From Fluviicola sp. (GTDB taxonomy: Bacteria > Bacteroidota > Bacteroidia > Flavobacteriales_D > Crocinitomicaceae): DNA of 64,000 nt. Made by a program: the position numbers and the translations under genes. Every line of letters starts with the position of its first letter. Position 1 is the first letter of the stretch. Under the pieces are notes generated by a model, which was not told the DNA's origin, did not search any database, and worked only from the letters and a program-made list of their open reading frames with translations. Location of the stretch: the NCBI GenBank assembly GCA_029866325.1, contig JARWZO010000028.1, positions 1-64,000 of the forward strand. Reading direction: 5' to 3'. Below are positions 41,190 to 50,740 of the stretch, piece after piece.

Positions 41190-44171
41190 ATGGCTTTTAA
41201 GCGAATTTCTGCTATTATTTGCACACTGATCTGCGTACTTTCTTTCGCACAGAAAGGAGGCCGTTTTGTAGAAGCCAGTCAAGACATTCACTATCATTTT
41301 ACTGTAACTTCTTATTCTACCAACCACGGACTTCCTGAAAGTCAAGTTATCGACATCATTCCAACCAACAGCGGAACTTTGATGCTAGCAACAGCCGACG
41401 GAATTGTGTTGTATGACGGTCAGGAATTTACCGAGTTCATTGAGGATCAACGTTACAAAAACCACTATCCCAACAACTTGATGTGGGACGAATACAGCAA
41501 ACGGTTGTTTATGAATGAGTATGGTGGAAATTTATTCATCTTTCACCCCTATTATCAAAAATTGCAATCGTGTCGAACAGCAACATTGACCAATCATACG
41601 CTCTATTCTATAGATGAATGGGGCAATTTGTTTACGGCCGACACCAAAAAGCTGATCTTTAAAAAAACTGCCAAAACCGGGATCAAAAAAGCGATAAGCA
41701 TGCATGTTGCCTTTCCGTTGGTATATGTGGGCACGGATACCGGACTTACGGTTTACAACATGACCACCAAAAAAGTCACACAGTTCCTCAACAACGGCCC
41801 TATCACCGGTTTTTATGAGAATCCGTACAATGGAAAACTGTTTGCATCCGGGATCAGGCAAATCTATGAACTGACCGGCAGATCGGCAACTCCTTCTCTA
41901 AACATTGACAAGGTTGATCCCCAAACCATCATTAAAGAAATGGTCGCCATTTCTTCAAACGAATATTACATCGCTACAAATCAGGGCTTGTACTACCTTA
42001 CTCCCGATTATCAGGAATACTTCCAAACTGATGTACTTCCTTCTGACAATCTGATTTCACTTCATTACAATAAGGAAGAAGATTGTTTGTTTGCCGGAAG
42101 TATTGAAAAAGGGCTGTTGCGGTTACTTCATAAAACATGTTACAGTTACAAATGCAGCACCGGTGAAGGTAGTTTGTTGCAATCATCCTGTACTTCAATT
42201 ATCAGTACCTACGCCAATGAAACATTGGTTGCAGGATCCGATGGCAGGATTTTGGAAATTGGTATCGGTGAAACGTATGATTACTGGAAATATTCCACCC
42301 ATTTTGTAAGTCTGGCAGCCATCGATTCATTTGTTTATGCCGGTACGTGGAATGATGGCCTTTACATTTTGAAAGACCGGAAACTAGTTTACCATTTAAC
42401 AAAGACCTTATTGGGAACAGGGTCGGGAGATGTGCATGCCGCTTTCAAAGATTCTCAGGGAACAATTTGGGTTGGCACAGGGGCAGGAATCTCTAAAGGC
42501 AATAACTTCAAAACCCTCAAACCGTATTTACCCAAATCGGTGACCGGTGTTATCATTTGCTTTTACGAGCTTGACAATGGCAATATCTGCATTGGCGGAA
42601 GTGATGGGGTTTTCATCCTAGATAAACAGCATAGACTGATCAAGAAAATTGGAGCAAAGCAAGGTTTAATCGGCAAAGAAGTGCGTTGTTTTTATGAGGA
42701 TGCTGACAAAAAAATCTGGATCGGCACGTATAACGGAGGCTTGTATTGTTACGATCATGGAAAACTCACTTCAATTAACCAAAAAAAGAATTGTAAACTA
42801 TACGATGATGTGTTTACGCTAGCCAAAGATCGGTACGGATACCTGAATATGACCTCTAATTTCGGCTTGTGGAAAATTGCAGAAGACGATTTGAATGATT
42901 TTTACTCAGGTAAACTAGATCGCCTGATTCCGTTTTTCTTTGGTGAGGAAACCGGAATTCTTAATACCGAGTTCAATGGAGGTTTTCAAAACAATTACCT
43001 CTTAACAAAACACCACCATTTTTATTTCCCAGGCCTGCAAGGGGTTGTCATTCACACACCCGAACAATTTACTTATAGCAAGTCGAACCCACGAGTCTTG
43101 CGCATTTGGGTAAATGACACCTTGTATTCGGGAAAATCGCACCTATTTGAGCGCTCAACACATACCCTACAGTTTGATTTTTCAAGTCCACGTTTCTGCA
43201 GAAAGTACAATTCCTTTTATCAATACAAATTGTTGGGCAACAATTTTCCGGATCATTGGAGCAAACCTGAAAAACACCCTTTTGTTTCATTCAAAATGCT
43301 TCCACCGGGAAAATACACCTTAAAAGTTCGTGTGGTAAACGCTTTCAATGATCGTCATCCGAAAGAAATTAGTTATTCATTTGAAATTAAGCCGTATTTC
43401 TATGAAACAGCCTGGTTTAGGGTTGCAAGTATCATTCTACTGCTTTTGCTCATTATTCTGCTTGTTCGCATGCGGATTTCCTATATCAGTAACAAAGACC
43501 GTCATCTGAATTCCATCAACAATACCATTCTGGAATTGAAGCTGAAAGCCATACAGGCAAAGATGAATCCGCACTTCATTTTTAATGCCCTCAACAACAT
43601 ACAATACCTGATCGTATTAAAAGAATTGGAAACGGCAGAAACGGCCATCAATGAATTTTCGCAATTACTACGCAAATTCCTGCAACAAAGTGACCAGTCG
43701 TTTGTTACAATCGAAGAGGAATTCGAAATGCTGCGTTTGTATGTAGCCATCGAAAAGTTCCGGTTCAATAATCAATTGGTGTCACGCTTTAAAATTGACT
43801 ACAAAATAGGGCAGTATTACATACCTTCCATGATCTTGCAACCGGTGATAGAAAATGCGTTGAAACACGGTTTATTGCATTCGGAAAAAGAAAGAACCCT
43901 TGGCATAAACGCTTTTATGCACAACGAAAAGGTACGAATTACGATCGAAGACAATGGAATTGGAAGAGAAGCATCAACTGAAATTAACAAATCACGACAT
44001 GAACATATCTCACACGGATTTAATCTTGTGCTTGAAAAGATAAAGATTGTGCGTGAAAAATACGGCATTGTTATAAACTATGAAATAAAGGACATCACGG
44101 AAGATTCTGAAACAGGAACACGCGTGATTTTTGACATACCTATTTTAAAAGAACTTTTTATAGAGGCATAA
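41190..44171 (+). CDS. Propeller-Y_Y_Y sensor histidine kinase (LytS type)
   Basis: Start ATG 41190 gives MAFKRISAIICTLICVLSFAQ, a clean signal peptide; ATG 41175 is also possible. A periplasmic two-component propeller follows (repeats such as DSQGTIWVGTGAGISKG and EDADKKIWIGTYNGGLY), then a Y_Y_Y domain (YKLLGNNFPDHWSKP ... LPPGKYTLKVRV), one membrane helix (VASIILLLLLIILLV), and a LytS-type kinase with KMNPHFIFNALNN and the ATPase site ILQPVIENALKHGL. It should sense an external signal and phosphorylate the LytTR regulator encoded 65 bp downstream. No sugar-utilisation genes lie beside it, so the signal is not evident. Confidence 0.9.
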   Translation: MAFKRISAIICTLICVLSFAQKGGRFVEASQDIHYHFTVTSYSTNHGLPESQVIDIIPTNSGTLMLATADGIVLYDGQEFTEFIEDQRYKNHYPNNLMWDEYSKRLFMNEYGGNLFIFHPYYQKLQSCRTATLTNHTLYSIDEWGNLFTADTKKLIFKKTAKTGIKKAISMHVAFPLVYVGTDTGLTVYNMTTKKVTQFLNNGPITGFYENPYNGKLFASGIRQIYELTGRSATPSLNIDKVDPQTIIKEMVAISSNEYYIATNQGLYYLTPDYQEYFQTDVLPSDNLISLHYNKEEDCLFAGSIEKGLLRLLHKTCYSYKCSTGEGSLLQSSCTSIISTYANETLVAGSDGRILEIGIGETYDYWKYSTHFVSLAAIDSFVYAGTWNDGLYILKDRKLVYHLTKTLLGTGSGDVHAAFKDSQGTIWVGTGAGISKGNNFKTLKPYLPKSVTGVIICFYELDNGNICIGGSDGVFILDKQHRLIKKIGAKQGLIGKEVRCFYEDADKKIWIGTYNGGLYCYDHGKLTSINQKKNCKLYDDVFTLAKDRYGYLNMTSNFGLWKIAEDDLNDFYSGKLDRLIPFFFGEETGILNTEFNGGFQNNYLLTKHHHFYFPGLQGVVIHTPEQFTYSKSNPRVLRIWVNDTLYSGKSHLFERSTHTLQFDFSSPRFCRKYNSFYQYKLLGNNFPDHWSKPEKHPFVSFKMLPPGKYTLKVRVVNAFNDRHPKEISYSFEIKPYFYETAWFRVASIILLLLLIILLVRMRISYISNKDRHLNSINNTILELKLKAIQAKMNPHFIFNALNNIQYLIVLKELETAETAINEFSQLLRKFLQQSDQSFVTIEEEFEMLRLYVAIEKFRFNNQLVSRFKIDYKIGQYYIPSMILQPVIENALKHGLLHSEKERTLGINAFMHNEKVRITIEDNGIGREASTEINKSRHEHISHGFNLVLEKIKIVREKYGIVINYEIKDITEDSETGTRVIFDIPILKELFIEA

Positions 44172-44236
44172 TAATTCACTACTTCAACGACGGATCGCAA
44201 CGATTGCATCCATTGAGTAAAACCTAAGTAAAAAAG

Positions 44237-44956
44237 ATGAATACATTAATTGTAGACGATGTTAAATTGAGCCGCGACGGATTAAGCGCCCTGATCAACA
44301 CACACCTGCCGGAAGCAATCATCATGGGTAGCGTACCCTCTGTTGAGGCAGCAAAAAAACTCTTGAAATCCGAACAAATTGATCTATTATTCCTTGATAT
44401 TCAACTGCAAGACGGTTTGAGCTTTGATATATTAGACGATGTTTCACTGAATTCGAAAGTGATTTTTATCACTGCCTACGAAAAATACGCCATTGAAGCC
44501 ATCCGGAAAGGTGCTTTCGATTATTTGTTGAAACCGATCAATATTACCGAACTCAAAAAATGCATCGAGCGTATTCGTGAGTTGCGGGAATTGGAAAACG
44601 AACACCTGGCAAAAGCTTCTGATTCAATTGTTTTTAAGGGTAAAATCGGCATTTCCAGCATGGAAGGAATTGAGTATGTGAATACCACCGAAATCAATTA
44701 CCTGAAAGCTGATGGAAAATACACCCTGGTTTGCTTAAAAAACACAACCATCACCAGTTCTAAAAATCTAAAAATGTTTGAAGTGATTCTGCCCGAATCA
44801 TCTTTTATGCGGGTGCATCATTCTTACTTGGTCAATCTATCGGAAGTGATCCGTTTTAAGAAAGAAGATGCCATGCTGATTTTGTCAGACGGCGCGGAAA
44901 TTCCGGTAGCGAAATCACGCAAAGATTTACTCACCCGAAGGTTGATTCATGTGTAA
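44237..44956 (+). CDS. LytTR-family response regulator
   Basis: The 239-residue protein has a receiver domain with acidic DD at 7-8, phosphoacceptor D54 (LFLDIQL) and a conserved K in YLLKPI, followed by a LytTR DNA-binding domain (about 135-237; EINYLKADGKYTLV, FMRVHHSYLVNL). It is the partner of the upstream kinase. LytTR proteins bind imperfect direct repeats upstream of targets; none was identified here. Confidence 0.93.
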   Translation: MNTLIVDDVKLSRDGLSALINTHLPEAIIMGSVPSVEAAKKLLKSEQIDLLFLDIQLQDGLSFDILDDVSLNSKVIFITAYEKYAIEAIRKGAFDYLLKPINITELKKCIERIRELRELENEHLAKASDSIVFKGKIGISSMEGIEYVNTTEINYLKADGKYTLVCLKNTTITSSKNLKMFEVILPESSFMRVHHSYLVNLSEVIRFKKEDAMLILSDGAEIPVAKSRKDLLTRRLIHV

Positions 44957-44958
44957 TA

Positions 44959-47088
44959 TTATCTTACAACGATTACATTAAACGTATCATCAAACGCCAA
45001 CGAACCTTCTATTACCTGAGCAGCACCGGGAATCATCAATCCTTTCATTTTGGCGGTTTTTCCTTTTTGAATCAAATCCAATAATTGTTTTTCGGTGAGT
45101 TTTTTGCCCAATAACTCAAACGGAACCAGAAAACCGCATACTTTGTAATTCGCGCACCCTACTCCGGTGCGACCTTCCATGAGCTTGTGTTGTTTGCATT
45201 TCGGGCAATCGAGGTTGGCGAGGCTCACTTTTTCGGCAGGTTTGCGTTCGCGCTTTGGTTTTTCGGTTGCTATCGGCTCGTCAGTATGAAGCTGAATGCG
45301 AATGGGCGCCTGCGAAAAAATCACCTCATCGGTGAGTTGACGCACCATGATGGTTAATTCCTGTTTGAATTGTTCCAAATCGTACTCACCCTTTTCAATC
45401 AGACGCAATTTGCGTTCCCACTGTCCGGTTAGTTCGGCGCTTTTCAGCAATTCGTTTTGAATGGTATCGATTAGCCCTACTCCTGTAGGAGTGGCCATGA
45501 GGTTTTTGCGTTTTTTCTCAATATACTTTCGCTTGAACAAGGTTTCGATGATGTTGGCGCGGGTTGCCGGTCGACCAATCCCATTTTCCTTCATCATATC
45601 ACGGATTTCTTCATCTTCTACCTGTTTACCGGCGGTTTCCATCGCCCGCAGCAAGGTGGCTTCGGTATAGGGTTTCGGCGGACTTGTTTTTCCGTGATGC
45701 AAACGCGGTTCGTGCGGTCCTGATTCACCTTCAGTAAACACAGGCATGGTTTGTTCGGGTTTTTCCTTTTCGGGTTTTTTATCGTCAGAATCGGATTCTT
45801 TGGTTTCTTCCCACACAACACGCCATCCCGGTTCAATGATTTGTTTTCCGGTGGCTTTAAACCCGATTTGGTCTACTTTTCCTAAAACGGTTGTATTAGA
45901 AACCTTACACTCCGGATAAAATGCCGCGATAAAACGTCGCACAATCAGTTCATACACCTGACTTTCGGGCTGTGAAATACCACTGGGCTGAATGCCCGTT
46001 GGGATAATCGCGTGGTGATCGGTCACTTTTTTATCATCGAATACCGATTTTAATTTCGGAATGGGTTTTTCCATCAACGGAGCGGTAAACCGCTGATAAT
46101 AGGTCAGCCCTTTCATGATATTCGGAATCTTCGGATGCAAATCTTCGGATAGATATGTTGTATCAACACGTGGATAGGTCACAAATTTCTTTTCGTACAA
46201 TCCTTGAACGTATTTGAGTGTCTCTTCTGCCGAAAAGCCGAATTTCTTGTTGCCTTCTACTTGCAACGAGGTCAAGTCAAACAACCGCGGATTGCCTTCT
46301 TTTCCTTCTTTTTGTTCGAAAGATGTAATCTCAAACGGATGTCCTTTCAGGTATTCCACTCCTTTCACTGCTCGGTCTTCGGTACGAATACGATCAATGG
46401 TAGCGGTAAATTCCGTTTCGCGGTAGTTGGTTTTCAACTCCCAGTATTCTTCCGAACGAAATGCTTCTATTTCTTTATGTCGACCCACAATCATAGCCAG
46501 CGTGGGAGTTTGCACCCGCCCAATAGACAACGTAGCTTTCCCCTGACCGAATTTTTTGGTAAACAAACGGGTTGCGTTCATCCCCAATAACCAATCGCCG
46601 ATTGCCCGGGCGCTTCCGGCAGCGTATAAATTTTGGTATTGCTCACCATTTTTTAATGATTGAAATCCTTCACGAATGGCTTCTTCGGTCAAGGAAGAAA
46701 TCCACAAACGTTTGATCGGAACTTTGCATTTAGCTTTGGCCAAAACCCAGCGTTGGATCAGTTCCCCTTCTTGCCCGGCATCCCCGCAATTGATCACTTC
46801 TTCGCATTGTTCCACCAACTTTTCGATCACCGAAAACTGTCGTTTTACCCCCTGATCTTCGATGAGTTTAATCCCGAATTTCTCTGGAATCATTGGTAAA
46901 TCTTCAAGACGCCAGTATTTCCATTTTTCGTTGTAATCGTGGGGTTCTTTGAGTGTACACAGATGACCGAATGTCCAAGTCACCCAATAACCGTTTCCTT
47001 CATAGTAGCCGTCGTGGCGCTGTTTGGCACCTATTACTTCCGCAATATCACGGGCAACTGAAGGTTTTTCGGCAATACACAATTTCAT
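44959..47088 (-). CDS. topB: DNA topoisomerase III
   Basis: The 709-residue type IA topoisomerase starts with the Toprim domain (LCIAEKPSVARDIAEVIGA; GDAGQEGELI), contains SIGRVQTPTLAMIVGR and the active-site Tyr in FVTYPRVDTTYL, and has a Lys/Pro-rich C-terminal part with a CPKCKQHKLMEG zinc-type module. Topoisomerase III decatenates replication and recombination intermediates. The C-terminal GKKLTEKQLLDLIQKGKT motif is common in TopB-like enzymes, including plasmid-linked ones. It converges with the response regulator, 2 bp apart. Confidence 0.95.
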   Translation of the reverse strand: MKLCIAEKPSVARDIAEVIGAKQRHDGYYEGNGYWVTWTFGHLCTLKEPHDYNEKWKYWRLEDLPMIPEKFGIKLIEDQGVKRQFSVIEKLVEQCEEVINCGDAGQEGELIQRWVLAKAKCKVPIKRLWISSLTEEAIREGFQSLKNGEQYQNLYAAGSARAIGDWLLGMNATRLFTKKFGQGKATLSIGRVQTPTLAMIVGRHKEIEAFRSEEYWELKTNYRETEFTATIDRIRTEDRAVKGVEYLKGHPFEITSFEQKEGKEGNPRLFDLTSLQVEGNKKFGFSAEETLKYVQGLYEKKFVTYPRVDTTYLSEDLHPKIPNIMKGLTYYQRFTAPLMEKPIPKLKSVFDDKKVTDHHAIIPTGIQPSGISQPESQVYELIVRRFIAAFYPECKVSNTTVLGKVDQIGFKATGKQIIEPGWRVVWEETKESDSDDKKPEKEKPEQTMPVFTEGESGPHEPRLHHGKTSPPKPYTEATLLRAMETAGKQVEDEEIRDMMKENGIGRPATRANIIETLFKRKYIEKKRKNLMATPTGVGLIDTIQNELLKSAELTGQWERKLRLIEKGEYDLEQFKQELTIMVRQLTDEVIFSQAPIRIQLHTDEPIATEKPKRERKPAEKVSLANLDCPKCKQHKLMEGRTGVGCANYKVCGFLVPFELLGKKLTEKQLLDLIQKGKTAKMKGLMIPGAAQVIEGSLAFDDTFNVIVVR

Positions 47089-47106
47089 TTTTAAAATCAG
47101 TTACTT

Positions 47107-47620
47107 AAGTTTTTTGAGTTTCTGAGTTTCAGTTGGGGCTTCAAAGTTAAAGTTATTTTACCTTGTTGAGGTATGCGATGAACCCTGAAATCATTTTATT
47201 TATTTCAACCAGCGATTCATCCAAATTACTGTACTGTTCCAATGAAATATAATTCAAGTCTTTTGAAAGTAGCAGCTGAGATCTTAGTTCCGTACTGGAG
47301 GCCTTCGCAATAATCAAATACCGAATAAACTCTTTCTTACCTCCTCCTTCATAACCTTCGGCTATATTAGACGATACTGAAACCGAACATCTTCTCATTT
47401 GATCTTTTAAACCAAAATCTTTTGTCAATTCAGTGGTGTTTGTCAGTTTATAAATTTCCAACGAAATCAAATGGGCTTTTTGCCAAACTTTAATTTCTTT
47501 GAATGAAGTAATTGTGGGCATTTTGTATCGTCATTTTTTGAGTTTGTTACTGTTTTTACACTTTAAGATAACCAAAACAGCTTATTAACAAACTTAAAAA
47601 CTCAGAAACTCAAAAAACTT
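47107..47620. repeat. 23-bp perfect inverted repeats framing the four-helix-bundle gene
   Basis: The 23-mer at 47107-47129 (starting AAGTTTTTTGAGTTTC) is the exact reverse complement of 47598-47620. Further partial copies of the GAAACTTA unit follow to about 47635. The enclosed 47130-47597 segment holds a single gene. Confidence 0.85.
47153..47521 (-). CDS. Four-helix-bundle protein (23S rRNA intervening-sequence type)
   Basis: The 122-residue protein has the family pattern FKEIKVWQKAHLISLEIYKLT, DFGLKDQMRRCSVSVSSNIAEGYEGG, then KKEFIRYLIIAKASSTELRSQL. These small pentamer-forming bundles were first found in rRNA insertions and now occur widely at isolated loci in Bacteroidota; their molecular role is unclear. 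It is flanked by long inverted repeats and separated from neighbours on both sides, so it may travel as a small unit. Confidence 0.87.
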   Translation of the reverse strand: MPTITSFKEIKVWQKAHLISLEIYKLTNTTELTKDFGLKDQMRRCSVSVSSNIAEGYEGGGKKEFIRYLIIAKASSTELRSQLLLSKDLNYISLEQYSNLDESLVEINKMISGFIAYLNKVK

Positions 47621-47678
47621 AGAAACTTAGAAACTGACTAGTCGTACAGCACGAAATTTGAACAAAAACTAGAAGTGA

Positions 47679-48503
47679 TTAATAGACAACGACTTTTTGA
47701 GACCAATTTTTTCCTGAAAGCGTTCCGCGGATAAAATAGACACCTTTGCTAAGTCCTGATTGAGCGGTGAAGATGTTTCCTGTTTTGATCAAAGCAATTT
47801 CTTCTCCTGTAATCGAATAAAGTGATACTACATCACTATTCCCAATCAGTTCAAACTGATCATTGCCAATATACGCAACAGAGGTATTGGTCAGCAACTG
47901 ATTATCAAGACCGGTGACATCACAGATTGTTGTTGTGAATGAAATGTGATCGATATCAACTAAGGTATCTTCAGCGAACGACGAAGGCTGTCCCTGAATA
48001 CCAAACAGCACCATTATTTGATTTCCTTCAACAATACCAGAGTTCCATTTTGAAATCAAGGTTTGAATCAATGCCGAACTATTTCCATTAACCGTTGTGT
48101 AATCGTAGCTAATTGGTGTATAAATCACATAAGGAAATCCATTGGGGATTTGATTGATCATATCATTCATGCCTGCTAATTGCGTGGAATCACTGTATTG
48201 AAAAATGAAATATGCTTCATCGCGTGGCCGACAAGCGCCATTCGTATTAAAATTACCAAACTCATTCATTGGATTTGAACCTTGATAATTGGTTTTCCAG
48301 GGCAAGCAGGTAGAAGGATCAAAAACGCTAAGATAAAAAGCAGGTTCTGTTGAACAAAGGCCGTATTCTACAATATCATTGTTAAGCGACACACTATTGT
48401 AAATTGTGTTTTCAGGATAACAATTCACTGTAAGTTCAGATTGCGCATTCAGTGAAGAAATGATACTTGAAAATGCAAAAAAGGCGATGTATAGGTTTTT
48501 CAT
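47679..48503 (-). CDS. Secreted protein with T9SS-type C-terminal domain
   Basis: The 274-residue protein has a signal peptide (MKNLYIAFFAFSSIISSLNAQ), a Cys-containing central region without known motif (CSTEPAFYLSVFDPSTCLPW), and a short C-terminal module (VVSLYSITGEEIALIKTG ... LSKGVYFIRGTLSGKNWSQKVVVY) that fits the second half of a type A T9SS domain. The usual NPxP start is missing, replaced by NTSVAYIGNDQFEL, so the sorting signal is atypical. Confidence 0.65.
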   Translation of the reverse strand: MKNLYIAFFAFSSIISSLNAQSELTVNCYPENTIYNSVSLNNDIVEYGLCSTEPAFYLSVFDPSTCLPWKTNYQGSNPMNEFGNFNTNGACRPRDEAYFIFQYSDSTQLAGMNDMINQIPNGFPYVIYTPISYDYTTVNGNSSALIQTLISKWNSGIVEGNQIMVLFGIQGQPSSFAEDTLVDIDHISFTTTICDVTGLDNQLLTNTSVAYIGNDQFELIGNSDVVSLYSITGEEIALIKTGNIFTAQSGLSKGVYFIRGTLSGKNWSQKVVVY

Positions 48504-48584
48504 AACGATTGTTTTTTGGCAATATAAGGTCTGTCAACTAAAACGAATCGAGTAGATGAACGTTTCCGCTTGTTACTTGAATAA

Positions 48585-49091
48585 TCAAACCGTTCGGTGA
48601 AGCATTATTCTAAAATCAACGGCATTTTTCTCATCAGCCGCATGATCCATCACCACTTCAGATATCCAGTCTGATAGATCGATTTCCGGAAAAAAAGTAT
48701 CTGCTCCATAAACATGGTTCACATGCGTAATGTACATTTCCGTCACAACACCACTTTTCAACGCTTCCTGATAAATTTGTCCGCCGCCAATGATGAAAAT
48801 GGTTCGCTCCGTTTCATCTTTATAATGATCCAGGCAATCTTCAAGCGAAGAAAACACTACACAACCTTCAGCTACATAATTTTCCGCTCGACTCAACACT
48901 GCATTTTCTCGATTGGGAAGTGGTCTGAAACGCTCAGGTATGGATTCGTAGTTTTTCCGACCCATTACCACAATATGACCGGTGGTAGTTTCTTTGAAAA
49001 ACTTCATATCTGCCGGCAAATGCCACATCAAATCGTTGTTTTTGCCTATGCCTCGCTCGCGATCCATGGCCACTATCAGGCTTACCTTCAT
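48585..49091 (-). CDS. folA: Dihydrofolate reductase
   Basis: The 168-residue enzyme has the DHFR signature from the start: SLIVAMDRERGIGKNNDLMWHLPADMKFFKETT, then VVMGRKNYESIP, and FIIGGGQIYQEAL, with the WHLPAD acidic substrate residue. It reduces dihydrofolate with NADPH in the folate cycle. It starts on the last base of the upstream gene's stop (TAATG), so both are translated from one message. No thymidylate synthase gene is in the window. Confidence 0.95.
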   Translation of the reverse strand: MKVSLIVAMDRERGIGKNNDLMWHLPADMKFFKETTTGHIVVMGRKNYESIPERFRPLPNRENAVLSRAENYVAEGCVVFSSLEDCLDHYKDETERTIFIIGGGQIYQEALKSGVVTEMYITHVNHVYGADTFFPEIDLSDWISEVVMDHAADEKNAVDFRIMLHRTV

Positions 49092-50470
49092 TAATCTCCT
49101 ACTATTGTTACTTCTTTCGGTGTCACAAACACCAACTGTGGCGCAGCGGTTTGGGTTTTGGTCCAGAAAGCCAGAATTTCTCCTGCTTGTTCGGGTGATG
49201 AAAACAGTCCGCTCACCAAATGATAATTGCCATCCGGTGCCAAAATACGCGTTGTGGAAGCTTGCTGTTCAGGTGAAAGTTTGGTCCAATCCGTTCCAAG
49301 CACGGCATCTAACTGAACAGTATAATAGCCTTCGAGCAACAAATCGTAGCGTTGATGTGCCAACACATCTTGCCCAACAAATTGCTCCACCGTTCCTTTG
49401 GCATGTTGACTAAACAATGTGCGCGAATCAGTGAAAAACAGATTCATTTTTGCCAACGATGCCTCATCCAAAAATCCGGATCGGTGTGCATTGTAATCAA
49501 AATCGGGGAGAATGTAATACGGTTTCACTAATGCCTCTTGGCGTGGAAATACCCACGTAAAACAATGTTCCACTTTCTGAAAAACAACCGAATTGCTATC
49601 CACCGCAACTGTTGTGCGCAACATCATTCCACCATCTGTGTAGCGATCACGCTGATTGGAAACAAAATTCCCTAACGACCAGGCTGTTAGTTTTTCTTCA
49701 CCCGCTACCGTTTTCTGAATCACCGGCTGTAATACGTGCGGATGACCTCCGATCACCATATCGGCACCTTGACGGTAACAAAACGCTTCCCATTTTTTCT
49801 GGTAATCATTTGGCAGCGATTGGTATTCGGTTCCCCAGTGCATGGTACAAATAATCAAATCAGCACCGAGGTTTTTTGCTTTTTTGAAGTCGGCTTTCAT
49901 CACCGTACTATCGATGTAATTGATAATAAGAGGTGCTGCCACCGACAAACCGTTTGTTCCGTAGGTGTAATTCAACACCGCCACTTTCAATCCGTTTTTC
50001 TCAACAATTAGCGGATAATTTTTTTCACGTTCCGCTTTGCTACGAAAAGTTCCGGTATGTTTTACGCCCAATTTATCCAATACATCGAGGGTTTTGGTCA
50101 CACCTTTGGCTCCGCCGTCGCAAGAGTGATTGTTGCAGGTAAGAATTACATCAAATCCGGCATCTACCAGACCTTCCGACAACTCAGGTGGCGCCGAAAA
50201 TTGTGGATAACCTTTATAGGGTTTCCCGGCATGTGTGACTTCCAAATTCGCAATTGCAATATCTGCTTCGCTGATCAGGGGTTTCACAAACTGAAAACAA
50301 TCGCGGTAATCATAGGCATCTTTTTTGGTATTGTGTGCCCCTTGAATTTGCCCGCCGTGCTGCATCACATCGCCCACAAACAAAAGATTTACTTGTTTGG
50401 AAGGCACATCCTGAGCCCAAAAACTCAATGAAGAGGCAAAGGAAATGAATGCAATAAATTGTTTGATCAT
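49091..50470 (-). CDS. CapA-family (PGA_cap) secreted metallophosphatase-like protein
   Basis: ATG 50470 gives a signal peptide (MIKQFIAFISFASSLSFWAQ); the open frame reaches 50530 without one. The domain shows LLFVGDVMQHGGQ, ANLEVTHAG, LTCNNHSCDGG, CTMHWGTEY and GGHPHVLQPV, the CapA set linked to poly-gamma-glutamate synthesis proteins and calcineurin-like enzymes. No capsule genes lie nearby, so its activity is unknown. The C-terminal 60 residues (RILAPDGNYHLVSGLFSSPEQAGEIL) look like a SPOR domain, which would target septal peptidoglycan. It is cotranscribed with folA. Confidence 0.8.
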   Translation of the reverse strand: MIKQFIAFISFASSLSFWAQDVPSKQVNLLFVGDVMQHGGQIQGAHNTKKDAYDYRDCFQFVKPLISEADIAIANLEVTHAGKPYKGYPQFSAPPELSEGLVDAGFDVILTCNNHSCDGGAKGVTKTLDVLDKLGVKHTGTFRSKAEREKNYPLIVEKNGLKVAVLNYTYGTNGLSVAAPLIINYIDSTVMKADFKKAKNLGADLIICTMHWGTEYQSLPNDYQKKWEAFCYRQGADMVIGGHPHVLQPVIQKTVAGEEKLTAWSLGNFVSNQRDRYTDGGMMLRTTVAVDSNSVVFQKVEHCFTWVFPRQEALVKPYYILPDFDYNAHRSGFLDEASLAKMNLFFTDSRTLFSQHAKGTVEQFVGQDVLAHQRYDLLLEGYYTVQLDAVLGTDWTKLSPEQQASTTRILAPDGNYHLVSGLFSSPEQAGEILAFWTKTQTAAPQLVFVTPKEVTIVGD

Positions 50471-50711
50471 ACCATTATAATTGGGTGCTAAAAGTACGAA
50501 AGTTGTACTAAAATGATGCCGATCATTCATTTATGGTAATCAAGTACATTTTTTTATTTATTGAGACCACAAAATAAAGCACTTTCCTTCTTCCGTTTAA
50601 ACCACTCGTTTTCAATTGGTTTTAATGCTATAAATCCAAAATGTAATTAATTGTAATATCGGCTGTAAGTCATTGTAAGAGCTGTTTTTATACGTGAGAA
50701 AAGCACACATC

Positions 50712-50719
50712 TACCTTTG
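50712..50719 (+). promoter_or_regulatory. -7 box of the SDR gene
   Basis: TACCTTTG matches TAnnTTTG and overlaps a TTG that could otherwise be read as the start, so the true start is ATG 50741. A T-rich stretch about 22 nt upstream may replace the -33 element. Confidence 0.5.
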
Positions 50720-50740
50720 TTTCACACAAAATACAGAACT

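Noticed and set aside
48714-50431. Plus-strand open frames opposite folA and the CapA-like gene
   Set aside because: They are Cys/His/Phe-rich shadows without family motifs, while the minus strand carries clear motifs throughout.
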